From the NCBI GenBank assembly GCA_019118885.1, contig DWYB01000079.1, positions 1 through 64,000 on the forward strand: DNA of 64,000 nucleotides. The letters run 5' to 3'. The position numbers and the translations under genes were made by a program. Positions 17,554 through 24,534 of the stretch are shown here, piece after piece. Under the pieces are notes generated by a model. The model ran no database searches. It worked only from the letters and a program-made list of their open reading frames with translations, and was not told the origin of the DNA. The first letter of the stretch is position 1. Each line of letters opens with the position of its first letter. Source of the DNA: Candidatus Mediterraneibacter surreyensis. GTDB taxonomy: Bacteria > Bacillota > Clostridia > Lachnospirales > Lachnospiraceae.

Positions 17554-18476
17554 CGGAGGTAACGATAGGGTCTCTCTTTTCAGGAAGCGGCGGATTTGAG
17601 CTGGCGGCAAGCATCTGCGGAATAAAGCCCGTCTGGGCAAGCGAGATCGAGCCACTCCCAATCCTGGTCACAAAGAAGAACTTCCCGGAGATGAAGCACC
17701 TGGGAGACATTGGATACATCAAGGGAGATAAGATCGACCCGGTCACGATCATAAGCGGCGGGTCGCCGTGCCAGGACATGAGCATCGCAGGACAGCGGGC
17801 CGGCTTAGACGGGGATCGGAGCGGGCTGTTCCGGCAGCAGATCAGAATCGTGAAGGAGATGAGAAACAGTGACATCAAGAAAGGAAGGACAGGGAAAGAC
17901 ATCCGTCCAAGGTTTATGGTCTGGGAAAACGTCCCCGGCGCCTTCAGTAGCAATAGGGGGGGCGACTTCCGGGCAGTACTCCAGGAGATCGCAGGCATCG
18001 CAGACGAAACAGCCGCAGTACCTTTCCCTCCGAAAAACAAATGGGCAGAAGCCGGATGCATCATGGGCGACACTTTCTCCATTGCTTGGCGAACGCTTGA
18101 TGCCGAATACTGGGGAGTCCCCCAAAGAAGAAAGCGAATCTTCCTTGTCGCAGATTTTGGAGGAAACACCGCACCAAAAGTACTTTTTAAGCGCCAAGGC
18201 CTGCGCCGGGATTTTAAAGAGAGCCGAGAAGCGTGGCAGGGAATTACCGGGAATTCTGAGAGAAGCGCTCATGCGACAGGCAGAAATTCAGTCGTCTTAG
18301 AAAACCATCCGCAGGACAGCAGGGTAACATTTGCAAAGGACAACATTGTCCCTACCTTAACAGGACAAATGGGTACAGGGGGGGGGGGGGCAACACGCCA
18401 TTCATCCTCGACCAATTACTCTCCAGATCAGGGGCGGATGCCAGGGAGGGGGAAAGGGACCATTGATGCAGATTGA
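17550..18476 (+). CDS. C5-cytosine DNA methyltransferase, 5' part (frameshifted)
   Basis: The true start is ATG 17,550 (MTEVTIGSLFSGSGGFELA, motif I). Motif IV with the catalytic Cys is GGSPCQDMSIAGQRAG, motif VI is WENVPGAF and motif VIII is VPQRRKRIFLVADF. The reading frame is lost at a run of 13 Gs (18,378-18,390) and stops at 18,476. The target-recognition and motif IX/X part continues in another frame at 18,463-19,308. A tract of 12 or 15 Gs would join them. This is phase variation, recent decay or a homopolymer sequencing error. Confidence 0.85.
   Translation: MTEVTIGSLFSGSGGFELAASICGIKPVWASEIEPLPILVTKKNFPEMKHLGDIGYIKGDKIDPVTIISGGSPCQDMSIAGQRAGLDGDRSGLFRQQIRIVKEMRNSDIKKGRTGKDIRPRFMVWENVPGAFSSNRGGDFRAVLQEIAGIADETAAVPFPPKNKWAEAGCIMGDTFSIAWRTLDAEYWGVPQRRKRIFLVADFGGNTAPKVLFKRQGLRRDFKESREAWQGITGNSERSAHATGRNSVVLENHPQDSRVTFAKDNIVPTLTGQMGTGGGGATRHSSSTNYSPDQGRMPGRGKGTIDAD
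18378..18390 (+). repeat. 13-G homopolymer inside the methyltransferase gene
   Basis: Thirteen consecutive Gs. Length change by -1 or +2 restores a full-length methyltransferase. Such tracts are typical slip sites for phase variation of DNA modification genes. Confidence 0.8.
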
Positions 18477-19308
18477 TAAAAGCGCAACCCTCAGCACACA
18501 CAACACGCAAACACTATTTGAACCTATCCCCATCGCAGACAAAGCTACCAGGTACAAGGGCGGAGGCAATGACAGGAATGATGATGGTTCCGCCAACGGA
18601 CTCGGAGTTGGAGAACCGGGAGATCCGGCGAACACGCTGACTGCTTCAGATCGCCATGCGGTAGCCTGCCCGGTGGTGGCATTTGAGCCGGGAGCGGCAG
18701 TACGGATCGGCGGCCATATTTACCAGGATGGAAAAGCAGGGACGGTACGGGCAGAGCCGGGAGACAACAGGCAAGCCGTAGCATACGCCATCGGGAGGGA
18801 CAATTCATCCGTGACAGAGGAAACAGCGCAAAGCCTGACGGCAAGTGATGTTCCGGGAAGCGTGGCTCACAGCGTCTACCCGGAGAAAAGCGGAACCCTG
18901 ACAGTTAAGATGGCAAAAGGGACAGGTGGGCCGGCGGGGGATGAATGCCAAAACCTCGTAGCCGTGGATTACGTGATCCGGCGGCTGACTCCGCTGGAAT
19001 GCTGCCGCCTGCAGGGTTTCCCAGATGATTGGACAGAGAATATAGCCATGGAGAACCCAAGCGCAAAGACCATCCGGGAATGGATGATCATATGGGCGGA
19101 ATGGTGGCGGCTGATCGGACGGGCAGACGGAATTCAGCTTCCAAAGGATGCAAAGCAGACAGAGAGATGGCTCGCAGACCCGGTCAGTGATTCCGCACTT
19201 TACAAGATGTGGGGAAACGGCATTGCCCTCCCATGCGCCATCTTCGTATTTGAGGGAATCATGGAAGTTTTGAGAGAGGAGGAACAGCATGAAGAAAATA
19301 GTATTTAA
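18463..19308 (+). CDS. C5-cytosine DNA methyltransferase, 3' part
   Basis: 281 codons from TTG 18,463, or ATG 18,466, in the frame one base off from the 5' part. It contains the Gly/Ser/Asp-rich target-recognition region with repeated LTASD segments, then motif IX (RRLTPLECCRLQGFPDDW) and motif X (YKMWGNGIALP). GGGAGGGGGAAAGGG before the start could allow reinitiation, giving two chains, but family members are single polypeptides. Confidence 0.75.
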   Translation: MMQIDKSATLSTHNTQTLFEPIPIADKATRYKGGGNDRNDDGSANGLGVGEPGDPANTLTASDRHAVACPVVAFEPGAAVRIGGHIYQDGKAGTVRAEPGDNRQAVAYAIGRDNSSVTEETAQSLTASDVPGSVAHSVYPEKSGTLTVKMAKGTGGPAGDECQNLVAVDYVIRRLTPLECCRLQGFPDDWTENIAMENPSAKTIREWMIIWAEWWRLIGRADGIQLPKDAKQTERWLADPVSDSALYKMWGNGIALPCAIFVFEGIMEVLREEEQHEENSI

Positions 19309-19504
19309 CGTGCCGGATAACACAGAGGTCATGCACGTTGTCTGCGTGAACCCATATGTAATGAGAAATGGGAAAATCGGAACGAACCTCAATGCACAGT
19401 TTTACGACCTGCGGGGAGGACAGACAGAATTCACGCCGGACATCGAACTGACGGATGGAGTAACAGAAATCGGGGCGGCCCAGAACAGGAAGCAGGAGGA
19501 ATGA
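19289..19504 (+). CDS. Small hypothetical phage protein
   Basis: 71 aa with ATG 19,289 behind GAGGAGGAAC, overlapping the methyltransferase end by 20 bases. Alternating beta-strand-like segments (MKKIVFNVPDNTEVMHVVCV, VTEIGAAQNR) but no recognisable family. It ends one base before the helicase core gene. Confidence 0.55.
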   Translation: MKKIVFNVPDNTEVMHVVCVNPYVMRNGKIGTNLNAQFYDLRGGQTEFTPDIELTDGVTEIGAAQNRKQEE

Positions 19505-19505
19505 C

Positions 19506-20855
19506 ATGCAGGAAATACATAAAGGCTTCGGGTTCCTTTTTGAGATGGGCTGCGGAAAAACGCTGACAGCCATCGCAACCGCCGGGGCAGCATACCAGGC
19601 AGGGAAGGTCAGCAAGGTGCTGATTGTGGCGCCCACTTCCGTCTGCTCCGTCTGGCCAAAGGAATTCGAGGAATATGCAGATTTTAAGGCAAACGTCAAG
19701 GTCATGCTTGGCGATAAGAGACACAGGCTGAAAGCCTTAAGCGATCTGGATGCTTTCCCGTTCAAAGCACTGAAGGTGGCTGTGATCAATTATGAAAGCA
19801 CCTGGCGGGACGGAATTTTTGATGCGCTGCTGGAATGGGACGCTGACATGATCATCTGCGATGAGAGCCAGAGGATCAAGACCCACGATGCAGAACAGAG
19901 CAAAGCCATGCACAAGCTGGGCGACCAGGCGAGGTATAAGCTGATCCTCTCCGGGACTCCGGTGCAGAATAACGCCATCGACCTATACAGCCAGTACCGC
20001 TTTTTAGACCCGACCATCTTCGGGACAAACTTCTACCAGTTCCGGAACCGATACGCCATTATGGGTGGCTTCAACCGCCACCAGATCGTAGGATACCGGG
20101 ATTTGGACGAACTGATCCAGAAGGAACACTCCATCGCATACCGGGTCACGAAAGAGGAGGCCCTCGACCTGCCGGAGCAGACGTTCCTGCAGAGATACAT
20201 CACGATGAGTGCAAAGGAAAAGGGTCTCTATGACAGGCTGAAGCGTGACAGCTTCGCAGAACTCGAAAACGGCGGCCAGATCACGGCCACCACCGTCCTG
20301 ACAAAACTTCTGCGACTGCAGCAGTTCACGGGTGGCTTCCTGGTGGCAGATGGCAGCGAGAAGCCGGAACTGGTCAGCAGAGGAAAGCTGAACGCCTTGG
20401 AAGACATCATAGATGATTATGTGATCGATGCAGGGAAAAAGCTGGTAGTCTTCGCCCGGTTCCGTCCGGAGATCGACCTCATCGGGAAGCTGATGGATAA
20501 AAAGAAAATCCGGTACGGATCCATCTATGGAGACATCAAGCTGGAAGACCGGGGCGACATCGTAAAGGATTTCCAGACGAATCCGGCGACAAAAGTCTTC
20601 CTGGCCCAGATCGATACCGCAGGCCTGGGGATCACACTGACCGCAGCCGATACGTGTGTTTACTATTCGGTCAACTTCAATTATGCGGCATACAGCCAGA
20701 GTCTTGCCCGGATCCACAGAATCGGCCAGAAGAACGTCTGCACATACATCCATCTGATCACAGAGGGAACCGTGGATGAAACCATCCTCCGGGCACTGGC
20801 CAAAAAGGAAGACCTGGCGAAGACTATCGTGGATGAATGGAGGAATTATTTCTAA
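19506..20855 (+). CDS. SNF2-type phage helicase, ATPase core
   Basis: 449 aa with Walker A (EMGCGKTLTAIA) only about 15 residues from the start, motif II DESQ (ICDESQRIK), motif III SGTPVQN, and the C-terminal helicase domain with VVFARFRPE, TAGLGITLTAADT and SLARIHRIGQ. Homologous phage helicases normally carry about 120 residues before Walker A. Here those appear to be the separate chain at 16,877-17,245. It has its own GGAGG site. Likely function: remodelling phage replication or recombination intermediates. Confidence 0.9.
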   Translation: MQEIHKGFGFLFEMGCGKTLTAIATAGAAYQAGKVSKVLIVAPTSVCSVWPKEFEEYADFKANVKVMLGDKRHRLKALSDLDAFPFKALKVAVINYESTWRDGIFDALLEWDADMIICDESQRIKTHDAEQSKAMHKLGDQARYKLILSGTPVQNNAIDLYSQYRFLDPTIFGTNFYQFRNRYAIMGGFNRHQIVGYRDLDELIQKEHSIAYRVTKEEALDLPEQTFLQRYITMSAKEKGLYDRLKRDSFAELENGGQITATTVLTKLLRLQQFTGGFLVADGSEKPELVSRGKLNALEDIIDDYVIDAGKKLVVFARFRPEIDLIGKLMDKKKIRYGSIYGDIKLEDRGDIVKDFQTNPATKVFLAQIDTAGLGITLTAADTCVYYSVNFNYAAYSQSLARIHRIGQKNVCTYIHLITEGTVDETILRALAKKEDLAKTIVDEWRNYF

Positions 20856-21082
20856 TGAACGCAATCGAGGAAGACAGAGATTTTATAGAAGCACTGAATG
20901 AGGTGGCGAAAGCCGTCTCGGAAGCCGGAATAAAATCCGATGAAGCTGCCAGGGCGCTTGGCTCTTTGTTCGGCGCCGGACTTCGAGCGGCGATTCGGTA
21001 TGACATTGAAAACCGTCCTAACAACTGGCGCAAGATGCACGGGCTGCCAATGCGAAGGAGAGGTGGACGGCGATGGCGATAG
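20855..21082 (+). CDS. Small hypothetical phage protein
   Basis: 75 aa starting within the helicase stop codon (TAATG). Mostly helical (FIEALNEVAKAVSEAGIKSD), ending in a strongly basic Arg/Gly tail (MRRRGGRRWR). Family unknown; the tail suggests nucleic-acid contact. Confidence 0.55.
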   Translation: MNAIEEDRDFIEALNEVAKAVSEAGIKSDEAARALGSLFGAGLRAAIRYDIENRPNNWRKMHGLPMRRRGGRRWR

Positions 21083-21243
21083 ACAAAAGGTGCTACACGT
21101 GCGGATTTTATGATCCGGATTTTACATGTACCTGCCCGCACTCAGACAGGTGGTACGCATGCCCGCTAAGCCCGGAGCCAGACTGGGAGGAAACCATAAG
21201 AAGGAGGAACGATATTCATGACGGACATTTTTCAGACGAATAA
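21073..21243 (+). CDS. Small Cys-rich phage protein
   Basis: 56 aa from ATG 21,073 (MAIDKRCYTCGFYDPDFTCT, then CPHSDRWYACPL). Five cysteines in CxxC and CxC patterns suggest zinc binding. It overlaps the previous gene by 10 bases and the MT-A70 gene by 26 bases. Supported by a GGAG-AGGTGG site and by filling an otherwise empty stretch. Confidence 0.55.
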   Translation: MAIDKRCYTCGFYDPDFTCTCPHSDRWYACPLSPEPDWEETIRRRNDIHDGHFSDE

Positions 21244-21775
21244 AAAGTACGACATCCTCTATACGGATCCACCGTGGATACAGGGCAGGGGCGGGAAGAA
21301 ATCCGCCAGGCCAAATTCCACCGGGATGGGTGTCCCATACGCCACCATGGAGATCCCGGAGATTATCCAGGTTCACTGGCACGTATGCCATAGCCTGATG
21401 AATGAGAAGCACAACGTCTTCATGTGGACCATAGACAAGTACCTGCCGGATGCAGAGCGGATCATGGCCACGCTGGGATACCGACTTCACGCCAGGATTA
21501 TCTGGGACAAGGTCAACGGGCCGGCGCCAGCTTATACGCTGCGGTTCTCTCATGAGTACCTGCTCTGGTTTTACAAGAGGGGAAATATTATCCTCCCGGA
21601 AAAGGACAAGCGTGGGGCATTTACGACTGTAATGCGAGAACCGTCACGGAAGCACTCCCAGAAGCCGGAGTGTGCATACCGGATGATTGAGTCATTATTC
21701 CCAAAGGCAGAGAAGCTGGAACTCTTCGCCAGGAAGGAGCGGGCCGGATGGGATGCGTGGGGAAATGAAATATAA
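21218..21775 (+). CDS. MT-A70 family adenine methyltransferase
   Basis: 185 aa. The catalytic DPPW motif (YDILYTDPPWIQGRGG) lies near residue 18, followed by a Rossmann-like core with HNVFMWTIDKYL and the C-terminal KLELFARKERAGWDAWG. Family members methylate N6 of adenine in DNA or RNA. In phages they usually protect DNA from restriction or mark the genome. Second of three methyltransferases in this element. AAGGAGG sets the start. Confidence 0.88.
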   Translation: MTDIFQTNKKYDILYTDPPWIQGRGGKKSARPNSTGMGVPYATMEIPEIIQVHWHVCHSLMNEKHNVFMWTIDKYLPDAERIMATLGYRLHARIIWDKVNGPAPAYTLRFSHEYLLWFYKRGNIILPEKDKRGAFTTVMREPSRKHSQKPECAYRMIESLFPKAEKLELFARKERAGWDAWGNEI

Positions 21776-21789
21776 AAAAAGAGAGGACG

Positions 21790-22113
21790 GTGGAAAAGGA
21801 GATGGCGAGACAAATACATGTGGTATTTGAACTGACAATGCCGCATGCCGCAAGTTGGAACGGAAGATGGTCTGGAGAGGGACAGGGGCATTATATTTTC
21901 AAAGATTTTTCTCCAGGAAAATTCGCAAAGATAGAAAAACAGATCATCGGATCCTGGCATTACCGATGGGAAGACGGATGGTGCGCCTGCGTTACCTCCA
22001 GGGAAGTGGAAGGGCAGGAGCTTCGCAAACTCAGGAAGCAGAACAGAGGATTTTGCGGGTATGACTGGATGGTGGAAGACATTCTTCTCTACGGAGAAAT
22101 CAGACAAAGATAA
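21790..22113 (+). CDS. Hypothetical phage protein
   Basis: 107 aa, rich in Trp and aromatic residues (ASWNGRWSGEGQGHYIFKDF, SWHYRWEDGWCACVT), compact alpha/beta in appearance. The start is either GTG 21,790 or ATG 21,802; neither has an ideal site. No family recognised. Confidence 0.6.
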   Translation: MEKEMARQIHVVFELTMPHAASWNGRWSGEGQGHYIFKDFSPGKFAKIEKQIIGSWHYRWEDGWCACVTSREVEGQELRKLRKQNRGFCGYDWMVEDILLYGEIRQR

Positions 22114-22128
22114 ACAGGAGGAGCGACA

Positions 22129-22587
22129 ATGGAACTTTTAAAAGAGATCGACAAGTACAAGGAACTGCTCGATCGGAAAGATGAACTGGACGAACAGACC
22201 AAGGCGAACAACAAGGCAATCGAGGAAGCGAAGCAACGGATCAGCCAGATGATGATTGATGAGGAATGCCCCAGCATCAGCAGGGGCGGCTTCAAATATA
22301 TCCTCCAGGAGAAGGTCTGCTATAGCAAAAAATCAGAGGAGGAGCTTCTGGAACTGGAGCAGCAGGAGGGAATTACATTCTTCGGAGTGCTGAGAAACGA
22401 GGGACTGGGGGATCTGATCAAGGAAACCGTCAACCCCAGGAGCCTGCAGTCCGCCCTCAAGAATTACGCCGAGGAAAATGACGACGAACTTTCAGAGGAT
22501 CTGGAGAAGGTAGTCAGCCACTATGACACCTACGACATCATGAAGCGCAAGGAAACCAACAAAGCCGGAAAGAAGAAGGGAGCGTAA
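22129..22587 (+). CDS. Gp157-like coiled-coil phage protein
   Basis: 152 aa, highly charged, with a long N-terminal coiled coil (LLKEIDKYKELLDRKDELDE) and a C-terminal domain ending in Lys-rich residues. It resembles the siphovirus Gp157 group found beside phage recombination and single-strand-binding genes. The exact role is not known. AGGAGG start; first of a run of three tightly spaced genes. Confidence 0.6.
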   Translation: MELLKEIDKYKELLDRKDELDEQTKANNKAIEEAKQRISQMMIDEECPSISRGGFKYILQEKVCYSKKSEEELLELEQQEGITFFGVLRNEGLGDLIKETVNPRSLQSALKNYAEENDDELSEDLEKVVSHYDTYDIMKRKETNKAGKKKGA

Positions 22588-22591
22588 AGAA

Positions 22592-23050
22592 ATGGCAAAA
22601 GACTATGATCAGATGGAATTCGATTTGACACTGGAGAGCGAGCGGAGCTTAAAGGATAACGTCCAGAAAGTGATCAAGTTCGCACTGGAACAGATTATGG
22701 AGTACGACCACCCGGAACAGGTGCGGAACCGCCATGAGGGATACGGAATCGCCGCCGAGTGCTATTCCTCCCTGCAGGGAAAGGTAAAGGCGGCCAACGG
22801 GGAGATGCAGACCATGCTGAAACTCCTGCCAAACGGCGAGGGCGACATCTTAAATGTGGTCGGCAGCCTTTACAATTCGGCGGCAGAGATTGCAGTGGAA
22901 GCGATCAAGCTGGCAGCGCAGTCCCAGAGGATTCTGGATGATTTGTACTACGGGGAGAGCAAAACACCAATGGAAGAATACATCGAAAGCCAGGAAGCGG
23001 CGGAGGATGGATTCGAGGAAACAGAAGCAGCGGAAGCAGAGGAGGAATAA
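22592..23050 (+). CDS. Hypothetical acidic phage protein
   Basis: 152 aa, helical, with a very acidic C-terminal tail (ESQEAAEDGFEETEAAEAEE). No family recognised. Four bases separate it from each neighbour, so it belongs to the replication/recombination cluster. Confidence 0.6.
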   Translation: MAKDYDQMEFDLTLESERSLKDNVQKVIKFALEQIMEYDHPEQVRNRHEGYGIAAECYSSLQGKVKAANGEMQTMLKLLPNGEGDILNVVGSLYNSAAEIAVEAIKLAAQSQRILDDLYYGESKTPMEEYIESQEAAEDGFEETEAAEAEEE

Positions 23051-23053
23051 ATC

Positions 23054-23842
23054 ATGGCAAAGAATGAAGTAGCGACCACAGAACAGAGATTTGATCTGGT
23101 AACCATCTCCGGGGAACTAGCGGAGGCAATCGCAGAGGAAATGGACGGCCTGGGAGCCATCCCGTTCGAGAAGGTAAAGATCCCGTCCGGCGGCGGTCTT
23201 GCTTTTGAACTGCCGGGAGAGACGGAGGACGAGCCTGTCATGGCGACAGAACTCGTAGGCGTGATCCTGGATCACCACCCGGTAAACGCCTACTGGGCGG
23301 AAAAATACAGCGGCGGGAACGAACAGCCGGACTGCTCTTCCTATGACGGGAAACAGGGAATCGAACGTGAAACCGGGGAAATCCACGACTGCTCCAAATG
23401 CCCACACAATCAGTTCGGAAGTGACGGCGCAGGAAAAGCCTGCAAGAACATCCACAGATGCTACATCCTGCAGGAAGGAAGCCCGGTTCCTCTGGTACTG
23501 GCGCTCCCGCCCACATCGCTGAAATATCTGCGGGACTACATCGGAAAGAAGATCCTGCTCAAAGGGATGCGCTGTTGGGATGCAGTTACAAAAATTACAC
23601 TGAAAAAAGACAAGTCCTCAGACAACATCACATACTCCAGGGCAGCCTTTGCCTTTGTGAAAGCCCTGGAGCCGGATCAGAGGGCAGAAGCCAAAGCAAT
23701 GGCGGAAACCATCAAGGCTACCACCAGGACGCTCCCCGTCATTGATGACGCTGATTATAATACCACGGATGAAGCCCCGGTGGACGCTTCGGAATTCCAG
23801 ACCGTAGGGGAAGCGGAACAGGAAAGACTGCCGTTTAACTAA
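23054..23842 (+). CDS. Putative single-strand DNA-binding replication protein
   Basis: 262 aa. The central part has a Cys/His cluster (DCSKCPHNQFGSDGAGKACK) that looks metal-binding. The C-terminus is acidic and ends EQERLPFN, much like the acidic-aromatic tip that single-strand-binding proteins use to recruit partners. The primase-helicase two genes downstream also ends in an acidic LPF tip. Function is inferred from this tip and position; the fold is unrecognised. Confidence 0.5.
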   Translation: MAKNEVATTEQRFDLVTISGELAEAIAEEMDGLGAIPFEKVKIPSGGGLAFELPGETEDEPVMATELVGVILDHHPVNAYWAEKYSGGNEQPDCSSYDGKQGIERETGEIHDCSKCPHNQFGSDGAGKACKNIHRCYILQEGSPVPLVLALPPTSLKYLRDYIGKKILLKGMRCWDAVTKITLKKDKSSDNITYSRAAFAFVKALEPDQRAEAKAMAETIKATTRTLPVIDDADYNTTDEAPVDASEFQTVGEAEQERLPFN

Positions 23843-23848
23843 ACCTAA

Positions 23849-23869
23849 GAGGGCAGGTTCCCTGCCCTC
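23849..23869. other. Strong hairpin in intergenic gap
   Basis: GAGGGCAGG and CCTGCCCTC flank a 3-base loop. No T-run follows on either strand, so it is more likely an RNA processing or stabilising hairpin than a terminator. Confidence 0.5.
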
Positions 23870-23894
23870 AAAAATGATAAGAGGAGGTAATGGC

Positions 23895-24533
23895 ATGAAG
23901 AAACCATTATATGGAGATTGGAACACGACACCCAGAAGTGAATGCATCCAGACAGGGGAGAGGATCGACCGGGAAACGCTGTTCCATTTCAAGGAAAATT
24001 CCAGGCTCAATGCAGACAGCCTGATCCAGATAGATGAGGTGGCGGACATCGCAGGTGGAACGCCGCTCTACGACACCATATACAGGGAGCATGAATACGC
24101 CCCGTGGATTTATGGCGGCCAGTGCGAAGCGGGCAGCCACGTCAATCGGAACCCGGCGCTGATGCCCATGGTTTACATCTGCTCCCAGTACCGGGCAGAC
24201 ACAGAAGAAGAACTCCTGCAGCACATCGAAGTGGCGAAATGGGCATGCCGGGACATCGCAAAGGCCGGAGCGATCCCTATCGCACCACATTTATACTTCC
24301 CACGGTTTCTGGATGATAGCAGACCCATGGAGCGGTACTACGGACTGGGAGCCGGATTGCGGATGGCAGAATTCTGCAACACGTTCTACGTTGTCACAGT
24401 AAACGGCATAGTCAGCGAGGGGATGCAGGCAGAGATCAAGTACATGACGGAGGTACTCCGCCTGGAAGGATCCTTCTGCGACCTCACGAAACGGGAAGTA
24501 CAGGACATCATGAGAGATAGAATGGAGCGATGA
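23895..24533 (+). CDS. DUF4406-like nucleoside deoxyribosyltransferase-fold protein
   Basis: 212 aa; start ATG 23,895 behind GAGGAGGT. The C-terminal half (MVYICSQYRADTEEELLQHI, then AIPIAPHLYFPRFLDD and VVTVNGIVSEGMQAEIK) matches the Rossmann-like fold of nucleoside 2-deoxyribosyltransferase relatives. Such phage proteins may modify nucleotides or act on host signals; activity is unproven. The N-terminal 90 residues are not recognised. It ends one base before the primase gene. Confidence 0.65.
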   Translation: MKKPLYGDWNTTPRSECIQTGERIDRETLFHFKENSRLNADSLIQIDEVADIAGGTPLYDTIYREHEYAPWIYGGQCEAGSHVNRNPALMPMVYICSQYRADTEEELLQHIEVAKWACRDIAKAGAIPIAPHLYFPRFLDDSRPMERYYGLGAGLRMAEFCNTFYVVTVNGIVSEGMQAEIKYMTEVLRLEGSFCDLTKREVQDIMRDRMER

Positions 24534-24534
24534 T

